Shown here: piece after piece, positions 53,390-64,000 of the stretch | Layout: every line of letters begins with the position of its first letter | Position numbering within the stretch: position 1 is the stretch's first letter | Source: Capitulum mitella | Taxonomy: Eukaryota; Arthropoda; Thecostraca; Pollicipedomorpha; Pollicipedidae | DNA length: 64,000 nucleotides | Reading direction: 5' to 3' | Assembly: GCA_030062745.1 (NCBI GenBank) | Contig: CP099848.1 | Location: 17,781,081 to 17,845,080 of the forward strand | Notes under the pieces: model-generated | Databases searched by the model: none | The model's input: only the letters and a program-made list of their open reading frames with translations | What the model was told of the DNA's origin: nothing | Program-made: the position numbers and the translations under genes

Positions 53390-54047
53390 TTTGGAAGTGA
53401 TATTTTGCTTAAACGTTAGCCCACTGCTATCGAGCTACATTACGCACGAACGGATATGTTTGTTCTTGTACTCTGGTAAACAGTGGTAATGCAGCTTTGC
53501 AGTAATGCAGGTAATGCAGTCTCCATTTTTAAAGAGTCCCACTTTTGAGAATGCAGGCAACTCTCCTCCCTCGCCACCCACCGAAGAAGTACTGGGAAAA
53601 CGACAAATTTCTATCCGGGTCCGGACAGTTTTTTTCCTGTTCCATTATTTTTCGGTACATAAATGTTGTAAATGGCCCCAGGCAGGTGTCGAGAAGAAGA
53701 AAGGAACGTAAGACACCTACAGGGAGCTAATGGCCTGGACTTTTTGGTGACGGGAAAAAGTACCTCTTCTGAACGTTTGGGGGAAAATGGAGATGGCCGA
53801 AAAGACCTACCAGTTTGATACATTAAATAATGATTCCAAGAAATTCGGCCCATCATTAATGCATCTAGTTTGCCTTTGAAGATGGTGCGTACATTCGAGC
53901 GGAAGCTATGCCGTCAGCCGCCGCCTCAGGGCGTGATGGGCCGTGCGAGAGAGCTAGTTCGAGGAGGCTGATTTATCCTTGAAGCCGCCGAGGATTATGC
54001 CATACCATTAATGACGCTCTGGCGGTACTGCCGGGTAGACGGTCAGG
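53390..54047. other. Intergenic or 5' part of the pogo-like element
   Basis: No terminal repeat of the following pogo-like element was recognised here. No other gene seen. Confidence 0.35.
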
Positions 54048-55822
54048 ATGGCTACGCCGCTTTCGGGTACAAGTAACACCAGTCTAGTGCTTTCTGAGGA
54101 GATGGAGCAAAAACTGGTCGATTACTTACAGTTTTCCTGCAAGATCAACTCCGGGCTGACGTCTCTAAAAACCAGGAAACTGGCCTACGAGTTTGCTGTC
54201 GAGCTGAGGCTGAACATCTGGGAGAAGAGCAAGAGGGCTGGTACACACTGGATGCGAGGGTTTTTCGGTAGATGGCCCCAGCTGAGCCTGCGGAAGCCTC
54301 AAATCACCAGCCTTGCTCGCGCGACTAGCTTTAACCGCGTAACAGTGGATACGTTCTTCGACAAACTGGCCGGCGTCATAGATCGCTACAAGTTCGTCCC
54401 GAAAGATATATGGAACATAGATGAAACGGGCGTAACTACATGTGAAGAGCACCAGGGCGTGGTTGCGCGTAAAGGAGCCAGGCAAATCAGCGGCATTCTG
54501 TCAGCCGAAAGAGGTCAGCTGACCACACTGACGCGAGTGATCAACTCTGTCGGCGGTACCATCCCGCCTCCGCGCGTCCACTTCCAGTACTACTTCCTGA
54601 ACGGAGCTCCTGCTCGTTCGTCTGGCACCGCCCATACCTCTGGCTGGATGCAGAAAGAGGGGTTCCGCCATTTCATGCAACATGTCCACGCGCACGTTAG
54701 ATCGTCGCGCGAAACACCATGCCTGGTATTTCTTGACAATCAATTCTCTCATGTAACTGTCCAAGACGATTGACTTCTGTGTCAGCAACGGCATCGTGCT
54801 TCTGACGCTGCCTCCACACAAGCCACCGGCGACAGACACTTGATAGAGCAGTCCATGGCCCATTCAAAACGTACGTCAATCAAGCGTGCGACGGCTGGAT
54901 GCGAACGCATTCTGGTCGCACGATGACTATCTACCACATACCAGACATCTTCAGCACCGCCCTGTCATCAGCCGTTACGCACAGGAACATCACGGGTGGG
55001 TTGAAGGCCACTGGTATATGTCCCTTCAACAGAGAAGTATTTGCAGATGAGTTCCACACGAGCTGTGTCACCGACCGCGACAAGCAGCCTCCGCAGCCAG
55101 GGCACGCGGGGCACCCGCCTCCGCCACCGGAGCAGGCGTGCCAGCAGCACGTGGAGCACCCGCCTCCGCCTCCGGAGCAGGCGTGCCAGCAGCACGTGGA
55201 GCACCCGCCTCTGCCGCCGGAGCAGGCGTGCCAACACGCAGGGCGCCCGCCTTTGCCACCAGGACAGATGTTCCAGCATGTTGAGATGGAGTCCTGCGCT
55301 TTCCGCAGTGATGATGATGACATCATCCGCGACATCTCACAAACTCATTTCCCATCATCTCGACGGCGGCCAGAGTTTGGTGGACACGAAAGAGTGTCGA
55401 CAGGTCCTGGCCCAGGCACGCCTGGTATCAGCAAGAGGACTGATTTTGATATATTCGGCCGCCTACGCCCATTCCCAAAAGCACCACAACGGAAGTGTCA
55501 GACGCAAAGCACAAAAAAAGAACAAGTGAGGTGCTGACAGATACACCAGTGACAAATGAAGTACATGCACAAACTGAAGAAAGGAAACCAAAGCGCGAAT
55601 GGTTCCGATGAAGAAAAAACTCGGAATGTGCGCATGCAGACAAAAAAAGTAAAATGTCCTAATGCGCAGGACGATACCTCAGCGTGTTTCATCTGCCGCA
55701 TGCCTTACCGCATCTCAGCAGAGAAGTGGATGTACACAACCTGCGGGAAATGGGCATGCATTGCCTGTACAGACGTGGAGGGGAGCCAGATCAGTCACGT
55801 CTGTGATTTCTGCCAGAAGTGA
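54048..55822 (+). pseudogene. Pogo/Tigger-like transposase with C-terminal zinc-binding domain, broken
   Basis: The ATG at 54,048 opens MATPLSGTSNTSLVLSEEME. Residues 20-100 form the CENPB-type DNA-binding helices (RKLAYEFAVELRLNIWEKSK, THWMRGFFGRWPQLSLRKPQ). The DDE_1 core follows, with the first Asp in IWNIDETGV (Asp125) and the second in CLVFLDNQFSH (Asp230). The third Asp is in LDRAVHGPF (about 54,842) after NGIVLLTLPPH. This gives the D-x-about-35-D spacing of pogo transposases. Then come NITGGLKATGICPFNREVF, three repeats of PPPPPEQACQQHVEH type, and a Cys-rich tail (CFICRMPY, CGKWACIACTD, CDFCQK) typical of Tigger-type proteins. Frame changes near 54,770 and 54,815, plus a shift before the Cys-rich tail, make it inactive. 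The TA-flanked ends were not found. Confidence 0.88.
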
Positions 55823-57112
55823 CAGTCAGATGGCGATGGCTAAGGTGGCCAGGGAAGATAAAGAGGAGAGATGGTACCAAGAAAGAAGAAAGGTGCTACG
55901 GTTTTATTCCAGCTGTCATAAACAAGGTTTACATTCGAGAAAGGGAGTTGCTTTTAGTTTGCAATGCTAGCAGGAGTAACAGACGCTGGAGGTACTGATG
56001 CAGGCACATGAATCGTTGTTCTTACGTTCTTCAGGTTTGTTGGTTACGTTCGTTGATACCGAGCCGTGAGCGAACAGAAATGTCTAGTGTAATGGAGCTG
56101 AACAGAACTTGGTCGAAATGGACTGAATAAACTAGTTTGGAGTTCGACAACTCTCTTGCTTTTCCGAAAGCTTCTAGGTGTGAAACTCTGAATTGAAAAA
56201 AATGACTCTGAATTCCATAAAATGCGACTACCAGTAATCGCCGTGGACAATGATCGCACTTGTTCTCGTGTACCAACTTACCCCATGTTTTGTTTTCAAG
56301 TTACCCCATTCTGGGGCACGTTGTTACAAAAACGTTACTCCAGTTTTTTAGGTCTGGCATTTTTTGTTTCCGACCAAAGACATGTCTATTGCCATTCCCA
56401 GATAGGTAAAAGGTGGCTTAACGCGCGGGCAGTGCAATGTCTGTCTGATGAAGACGTCCTGAGATGTGTGGGTACATGCAAGAATTGTAACGGTAAGCCC
56501 CATTCTCCTGTACACCTATGAAATCAGGCATTGTAATCCTGTACGCCATTAGGCACTGCATGGGCAGGAAGCAAGGCATGATGGAAAAATGGGTGTGCAC
56601 CCATACCCTCAAGATCTGTCAACTCGGTTAATCTGTGTATTATTTGAAGAACAACCTCAGACCTTGCATATATAATTTGCACCACAGTACTGACCACTAG
56701 GGACGGCGCGTGTTCCCGCAAGAGTGGGGCACTAGCTTCGTTTCGAGCCATTTCTTTCCATGTAACGCCAAAGAGCTAATGCTAAGGCAATTAAGCGGAG
56801 GCAGGGTGCCCCCGCTCTGCCGCCTGTGGTACTGACACACAGTACGATATATTGAAATGTTCCGAGTTTTGAACTGCCTATTGTAGCCATGGCTGGAGAT
56901 ACGGGGGGAGGGGGCGCGGGGGCAGGACACTACCAAGATTGGAAATCAAGTAAACCTGGAGAGTCAGGGGGAGTCCGCTGCTTTAAGCCGTACTGAACTA
57001 TATAACTGGACCGCCTTGCTACAATAGACCACTATTACTGCAATAGTAACACGTGTTGATATGCAGTACTGTTGCGTATAAATGGAGCACGAGTTGTTCT
57101 AGTTTTTATCAT
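55823..57112. other. Intergenic or 3' part of the pogo-like element
   Basis: Repeated phrases such as AGTTACCCCATTCTGGGGC near 56,300 could belong to the pogo-like element's end but could not be paired. No gene recognised. Confidence 0.35.
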
Positions 57113-57116
57113 TTAA

Positions 57117-58425
57117 CCCGCGCAGTGGAAGGGGGTTTCGTGCTAACGCGCACTGGAAGGGGGGCACAAAAGTGCCTCCCTCCGATCTCCGAAACGGAAA
57201 AAGCTAGACATGAAATGTAATGGACGGGGTGGAACTATATCGGTTTACATTGTGTGCAATTTTCATGGCTAAGTCAATATTTTGAAGGTCAGATGGGGTC
57301 GAAAAGGCCAACTTTGGACACTTTCTCGGCCCGTAAAGGCCATTTCGTGAGACTTTTCGAACGAAACGGGAAAAGGGTGTTTGTTTGGCCGTTAAAACGT
57401 GGAATACGACAATTTCCATTCATTCGGCGTCTTGACGGGGGATTTCGGGTCAAGGTCATGTCAGGTTATTGACCTATGGCGTCATTTTTTCATCTTTTGC
57501 AGATCAGATTTCGAGCAACATGGAATAGTTTTGAGTGTAAATAAGGGCGCTACACGTATCTTTTGGCGTATTTTCAGTGAAGGTAGCCAACATCGGTACA
57601 TTTGGTCACTTCCAGCCTTTATAGTTTTGTACGTATGTATATGTATATATGTATATACATGTATCAGGGTGCCAAACGTGCATTTAGTAGGGTCTTTGAA
57701 TTCTTATTTCAGACAAATCGACATGCTGCAGAACAAATCTGGGCCAGGCCACAAAAAAGATGCCCTTGACCTTTGATGACCTTGATCTGAAATGACCCTG
57801 GTATATATGAGCGTATCCATGTGCGCACACGTGTTTTTATTAGGGTCTTTGAAGGCATATTTCATACAGATCGACATATCCCAAAACAAACCTGGACCAG
57901 GTCACAAGATATTTGACCTTGACCCTAAATCACCTTGACCTTCACTGACCCTGGTGTATGTAAGAATATCAGTGTGCGCACACGTGATTTTATTAGGGTC
58001 TTTGAATGCACATTTCATACAAACCGAAATGTTGCAAAGCAAATCCGGATAAGATCACAAGCTGCTTAGCCTTGACCTTTGATGATCTTGACCCTTATTG
58101 ACGCTGGCTTTGGTCTTGGTACATCTATCACTTATGCCCGAATGACGTCGCATGATTGTGTTCAAACGGTAATCTTAGATAGAACGCTGGTTCTTTCACA
58201 AAGTTCCCTTTTGCCAGCGATAACCGTCGTTTCCGTTATGTTTGCCTGATTTCAAATGCCTGAAACTTCAAAATTTTCGGCCGATTTTCGATTTTGCTGC
58301 GTCAATCGACGAGTTATTCAATTGCTACAAATGTCACAAAGTGGCAGCAACCAGCTCTGATCCGTTCTTGAGATATGCAAGAAAAACAAGCGGGGGTACA
58401 AAAAGACCCCCTTCCAGTGTGCGTG
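57117..58425 (+). mobile_element. TTAA-type non-autonomous element with internal tandem units (copy B, both ends)
   Basis: Flanked by TTAA on both sides (57,113-57,116 and 58,426-58,429). The left end is CCCGCGCAGTGGAAGGGGG, and the right end in reverse is CACGCACACTGGAAGGGGGT. A second CGCGCACTGGAAGGGG lies just inside the left end. The interior holds three tandem units of about 145 bp (about 57,665-58,100) with ATTTCATACAAA, GACCTTGACC and GACCCTGGTAT motifs. TTAA targets are used by piggyBac and Kolobok transposons, and the family cannot be decided. No transposase. A second copy lies at 20,360-21,613. Confidence 0.8.
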
Positions 58426-58445
58426 TTAACGGTGTTATTAAGTAG

Positions 58446-59220
58446 GGGAGATTTGGGTAACTCGGACGGTACGTAGTTTCGGACACCCTCAGTTTTTGCC
58501 ACGGCTAGACTCATATTCCACATATTATTCTGGGGGGATTGGCAAGGATCCAATATTTTTTTTTGCCGCTTTGCCCATACGAGGAGTTGCAAGTCTCATG
58601 TGAATATTTTTTCTTTGAATTCACTGTTTCTGCTTTTAAATTTTCCGATTTTCTGTCACCTGACATTAAACAGTCTACGAGTAGGGGCGTGCGTAATCAT
58701 CATATTACACTCTATTCGCGCATTTGCTTCATTTTAGAAGTGGCTACAAATGGCAGGAATTACGTCAGACATCAAACAAAAACACGTCTGCCTTTCCATT
58801 ATGCCGCATCTTTTGAGACACCGCCTTCTCGGTAATAACGGACACTGTCCGATCATACCGAAATAACCGAAACCTGTGTTTTGATATGTGGAGCGAAATA
58901 CACTTCTTTAAAACTATTTTTTATTATTATTAGAGATTTGCTGTAGCCCGTAAGAACTGGCCAGCTTGCAGAAGTATTACAACGAATCGACCAAGCAGCT
59001 TCTGATGCCTGACAGCAGCAACAGCAGCGGTGACGCGGCAAGCCAACGGCAATAGCAAAGGCGGTGAAGGCTCAGATGGGGGTAGATACCTAGTTTGTGA
59101 CTGACCAAGGGAATTTCAGTCTAGCCTCAACTAGCACCGCCTGTGTCAGACATGGATCGGGTAAATTGGACGGCCGTTTGAAATTACCGTGCGGTGTCCG
59201 GAATTACCCAGATTCAAAAT
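58446..59220. mobile_element. Possible MITE with GGGTAA...GGAC inverted ends
   Basis: The left edge reads GATTTGGGTAACTCGGAC, then TTTCGGACACC. Near 59,215 the reverse strand reads GAATCTGGGTAATTCCGGAC, then ACC. Similar words (GGGTAAATTGGACGG, CGGGTAATATCGGACG) recur inside and to about 59,385, so the true right edge is unsure. No coding capacity seen. Confidence 0.45.
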
Positions 59221-59389
59221 TTAAAAAAAAAATGATTGGAGCTAAACAAATGCTCACAGCAGTAACTAGACGGCCTCATTTTTTATTTGAAGGTGGTATT
59301 TCATTTGAATGTCCTTTGGTTGACTTGCGCCTATCTGGAAATTTACCACAACCGATTTTAGATAGGCGTCCGATATTACCCGATTCTTC

Positions 59390-61330
59390 CCTCTTCCCGA
59401 ATATGGCGGTAACTTTAACAAATGTGTGAGCCGACAGAATTTCCCTCAGAAATGTGTTACTGAGACAATCAAAGCGAGGGCACGTGTTCCCCTCCCGAAA
59501 TCCCATAATAACAATAATATACACGACGTCCTTGTTGGCGATGCTTTCATACAATGAAATCATAACACCGTCTGGCGTCATCTGAAGTACAGGCGTAGTG
59601 AGCAAGACCTACCAAAGAAATATACCTGATACAATAAATTATGGAAATAAGGGACTATGGTTGGTGAATGACTCAGTATGGATCAAAGGAATTATGATTT
59701 CATCACAAATACTACGAACAAGGCAGCTGTTTACAGAAGAATGGGGAAAAACGCGCCATAAATAATAGTATTTAATGTTTACAACAGACAATACAACGTG
59801 CCGTACATTTATCTGCACTGGTTGTCGAACTAAACGCACATTTTGCATACTTTTCACAAAATCTTTTAAAGGCCTATATCTTAGACGAAATATCTTGAAG
59901 GAAGGAAGGAAATAATGATTATCAAAATACGTGTCGGAACTGAATCCTTCGCTCAGTGGTGCCCCCGGGGATAGCATACTCTCCCTCTCCTTAAACTGTC
60001 GGTGATTTTTGGAGCGAAGACGAATGCAAAACATTCGTTTTCGGCCCAAGGGTCTGGGATTAACAGCGGATGGGACGCCAACGTGGGAAGATCTCTTGGC
60101 TGACAGTACCACGAAAACCTTTCTGCTTTTCTAGCGGCTACGCCTACATATAAGATACAGGACATAACCTGACGTCAAATTCATATGTCACTGAATCTGG
60201 ACCATTTTCCTAACTGTTCAAAACATGTGCTGAACGGCCGATTGGTTTGTGTTCACGCTCTACATTTAACTTCACTAGTTCATGTTTTCCAAACTTTCCT
60301 GACGACGTTCAGTTTGTGTGACAACATGCTAGGCATTCGTTTGAAGGCCGACCAAAGACCAAGCTTTTGCAAGTTTCCTCTTTTCTTGAAAGACGTCCTG
60401 AACAAACACGAAGGTTTGTATACTGCTTCCCTTCTCATTCCACTTCGCGTGTCAATATGTCGTACGGTGAGTGGTAGGCGGGCCCGGCTGGTGTTCGGCT
60501 CTATATCGGTAGGTTAGTTTTCGAAAATGAATGTGGCCGATTATAAGCTTTTCATGATTCTTCTCACCTAAGGGTTAGTCTGTTACCACATTGACACACT
60601 CATTGAACACATAAATGCATTTCGCCGCCATCTACGACATCATCAATTAACAGGACCTGCATGTCTAACACATGGGCATATGAAGAAGTGGAACGGCATA
60701 ATTGCCAACGGAAAAGCAGCACAGCATGCTCTAAAGACGAAATTCACTCCGCCTTATTCGAAGCGACTCAAACTACCAAATATTTCAACTGCCGTATATT
60801 CAACTGTTTTTTTCTTCTCGATAATACTTTTAACCGCATTAACAGGAAGGTTTGCCCCCATTTGTATAATTTATTTTCCTGCTATAATTGCATGACTGAT
60901 TAAAGGTTCTCTGCTGCTTCCAGAACACTGCTTTGTCGCCAAGAATTTCATATCTCCCTGATGCGCCCCTCGCAATCATCCACTGACATGCGTGGTCCTT
61001 ACGTATGGACAAGTTAAAAATTCGCGATAAATTACTTCTGAAAAACTGTTGCTTCTGGAACATATTGACGTATAGTCCCAGTTTTGTGCGACAAAGCATT
61101 TGTTATTATGGTTTGAGTAATTGTTTTGTAGCGCCAGCTTCTATACATCCAAAGCTTATTTCGTAGCTGAATACGTATACATCGAACGTCTCACCATAAA
61201 AGGACTTATTGTCGTAGTCGCTAGAGGTCAGACGAGCAATTTTTTCTTCCTTTTTGGCGCGCGTGCATTTGTCACAAGATTCGCTAGTGCTATTTTCGTG
61301 TTCGATTGTGGCTTTTGGGTGCACCATGTT
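59390..61330. other. Intergenic, no gene seen
   Basis: Open frames of up to 157 codons lack recognisable content. Confidence 0.4.
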
Positions 61331-61339
61331 GCCCACCGC

Positions 61340-61560
61340 ACGGATCTAAATACAGATGTGGTGCAGTTTTACATCGACATTGCTCCAGTTGTCAAGACCC
61401 ACCGGAAATTCAAGCGACTTTTCAAAGTCTGTAAAGAGCCGAACCAGAATTCAGTTTTGAACATAGTCCACAAGTTCATGCAACGAGGTAGTGTGGAGAA
61501 GTTGAACAAGCTAAAATGTGGCCCCAGATTAACTAAGCAAGACAAAGAAAGAAAAGGCAA
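61340..61560 (+). pseudogene. Helix-turn-helix fragment of a Tc1/mariner-type protein
   Basis: The translation VQFYIDIAPVVKTHRKFKRL, then FKVCKEPNQNSVLNIVHKFM and QRGSVEKLNKLKCGPRL, resembles the DUF4817/paired-like N-terminal DNA-binding region (AYxxxGSVVxTQRxFRRxF ... ILRWVxKFxxTGSVxxKxxxGR) at the start of many Tc1/mariner-type transposases. It sits in a 224-codon open frame whose remainder I cannot match to a catalytic core. Probably a transposon fragment. Confidence 0.6.
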
Positions 61561-61799
61561 GGAGCTCCCCCAGCGTCGCAATCCACTTCCAGACACAATC
61601 CACGATCTCTGCAGAGGTTTGAATAATATCGCGAAAAACAGGGTTTGGACGTTTTTCCCCCTAGCCAGATTGACCGAAACCTATGAAATCCGAATTCTTT
61701 TTTGCCGAGGTAGGGGCACAGGCAGAAGCAGCTCCTCGACGCTGCCTCTGCTGAGACCTGGACCCACCGCCCCCAGTATGAAGAGAGATTTCTAGCCCT

Positions 61800-64000
61800 G
61801 GTTGTAGCTCGAAAAGGAATCCTGAAATGTACAGTATTGCTGTTTGTTTTGTTGCCACTACATTTCATTGAAATAAGAGTTTTCCCTTTCACTAGGCCTT
61901 TATTGTACTTGGAAAGTTGGGATCATAACAACGAGTACATAATGCAGAATGCCATGTATGTTTATCAGTCGTATGCAAAGATGCACTTTCTTGCAAGCCA
62001 GGTTATGATGAAGTTCATTAATTGATAGCGGTTGACTCTTGCAACCGGTCAGAAAGTTTGGAACTGTACTACTGATTGCTGATTTTAGAGCGCCTTATGG
62101 CCATGGAGGCGGTGCGCCCCTAAACCCTAATGACCACACAAACAGCCAGCCAGAAGACTTATATTGAGTTTGTTAATAAGGAACAATTAAACCTGCTTAG
62201 AAATGCCAAAGCTGTCCATTCATGACGACAGAAGAAAAAACTTGACCATGGATTGGCGCAAACTTTTTAAAGCATATTTTTGCTACAACGAATTGGACCC
62301 GGCCGGATACAGGAATCTTGGAAAAGGCGGACTGCGGGTGGACTGGATCCCAGCTAGGACTAGATCCTAGGAACGGACTGAACCTGACCCTGAAAATTCA
62401 ATCCGTGAAGTGCTCTACAAAGCACTTCAGGTGAATGGTACGAGGCACGAGGTAAAGGCGTGCAGAGTGCGTTTTTACCTCTTTCGATTCTGAAATGGAG
62501 GCGGAAAACCAACGCGTTACACCGTTGGTTTGGGGTCAAAATCGAAGCTTTGTACCGCACAAAGACCTGCGCACCCGCCTAGTGCCAGCATTGCCCCTAT
62601 GAAACGACCTTGCCGTCCTCGTCACGCAGGTAGAAATAAATCGTGCATCTTCCCGCAAACGGACAAGTCCATCAAAGCTGTAAGTTCACATGAGTGGCAT
62701 CTTGTCACTGGTGCCTTAAAACTTGCTTGTTTTGGATGGGATTTGTCTTTAGAGACCACCATAAATTTGGGCGCCTCTAGCAACAAGGGTCCCCAAAACA
62801 AAGGCCTGGGTGGCAAAGGGGTGCACCTCAGCACGGGCGTGCCGCACACTGAAGCTCAAGTTACTGTCATGCGAAACAGCCACGTGTATCGAATACCACG
62901 TCACGTGCTCCTACCCGCCAATTTTCAGCATCCCAGCGGTAGTAATTTTCCGGCAATGGCGGACGGGTGTTATTCGCTTAGGCAACACGCGCTCTACGGG
63001 CAAGTCGTACCCCCGTTTCGATCTGAACCCATCAAAATTGGTTGTCCAGGTGCCCTTCTGCCTTTCCGAGCCATCATCGCACCAAACTGCGCCACTGGCG
63101 TCTCGGCAATTGACCTGTAAAAAACAAGGGTGCAAAGAGGCGCACGCTGCATGCGACCAGTTGTACCCTGCGCATCATTCGGGGTACCGTTGGATAGCCG
63201 TAGTGCTGGTGTATCTATTCACCAAATTTTAACCGTCAAGGTCACTGTTGGCGGCACTCGGAGACCCCGAGTCCAAATCGAAACACCTGCCTGAGGATAG
63301 GCACGTGGATCGCACGTGGGTGCCGACCACGAGAATACGCATCCATAGGGGGGCCCATGTTGTCCCCAAGTCTTGAGTCAACAGCACCCCCGTTTGACTT
63401 GTACCCGTGATGAACTGAATTCCGCCTCGCGCCACGTGGCACGTACACACGCCACGAATCGCTTCACTCATAACTCCGTGACCTTGGATGACCTGAACAT
63501 GAAATTTTGACAACATGCCTCTACTGCTCAGGTAGGGATATCCAATTATACATTGATCGGTTTCACCGTTTCGAAGCTGCTAAGGAAACACGTGATGGGG
63601 AGAGCAAAAACGACCCCTAACGTCTTGCGGGCTAAGGCCCTGAAGACACCACACAGGAAGCATCACATGTGACAGACATGGACATTTAAGTAGGTGCCTG
63701 ACGTAAAGACGCGACAAAACGCAGACAAAGCAAAACAAAGCACCGATTTACGAAGATGCCGACCGGCCGCTGACGGGCACCAATCTTCCAGTGCACAGTC
63801 ACCGCCGCTGACTGTCGTTTAACTTCGGCCGTTAACTTCGGCACACCGCATACTGGCTCAGTCCGCAGTTTCTCCAGCAACCGCCGTAGCTTAGACACGA
63901 CGTGGATGCAAACAACATCGGACTTAGCGCATGCCACCCGGTCCTTTGTGGAGACAATTCCTCCCATACCGCTTGGAAACTTAACATACCATTTCTCTTT
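61800..64000. other. Intergenic, no gene seen
   Basis: The longest frame (62,530-63,120, 196 codons) has no recognisable domain. No terminal repeats recognised. Confidence 0.4.

Noticed and set aside
62530-63120. 196-codon open frame on the + strand
   Set aside because: No recognisable domain, no repeats and no splice or homologous context. Open frames of this size occur elsewhere in the window by chance in GC-richer DNA.

Overview
The window is animal nuclear DNA, most likely from an invertebrate. An arthropod would fit, but nothing I can read settles the phylum. It holds one clearly real host gene split by many introns, long intergenic stretches, many decayed DNA transposons, (TA)n and (TG)n microsatellites, and GC-rich minisatellites. 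I see no operons, ribosome binding sites, CRISPR, rRNA or tRNA. I recognise no LINE, retrovirus-like or Polinton element.

The host gene lies on the + strand, about 30,181-47,448. Fourteen coding exons join in frame with compatible phases into a protein of about 629 residues. It is a 12-helix major facilitator protein of the SLC18B1 (vesicular polyamine transporter) group. It has the usual transporter core, an acidic dileucine motif near the C-terminus, and an unusually long N-terminal region rich in Pro, Ala and Glu. One intron is GC-AG. Four introns carry their own unrelated minisatellites, and in intron 9 the repeat unit contains a copy of the exon 9 splice donor.

The flanks are mostly transposon remains. 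Left of the gene: a mariner remnant (6.4-7.4 kb); a hAT element with both ends and a decayed transposase (7.9-11.8 kb); a foldback element (12.2-12.6 kb); two inverted copies of a hAT-like element whose interior is entirely short GC-rich tandem repeats (1.45-3.54 and 15.7-17.6 kb); several hAT-type MITEs with recognisable 8-bp target duplications; and a hAT-like non-autonomous element (28.75-29.81 kb). Right of the gene: a 3-kb transposon with terminal inverted repeats of about 290 bp and a broken DDE-type transposase gene (48.35-51.3 kb); more MITEs; a pogo/Tigger-like transposase pseudogene (54.05-55.82 kb); and a TTAA-flanked element with three internal tandem units (57.1-58.4 kb), which has a second copy at 20.4-21.6 kb.

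I found no undescribed multi-gene system. The most unusual signals are the splice-donor-containing minisatellite in intron 9, the minisatellite-filled transposon pair, and the 3-kb DDE element with long terminal repeats. All element calls come from reading the sequence by eye. Boundaries are approximate unless both ends and target duplications are described.
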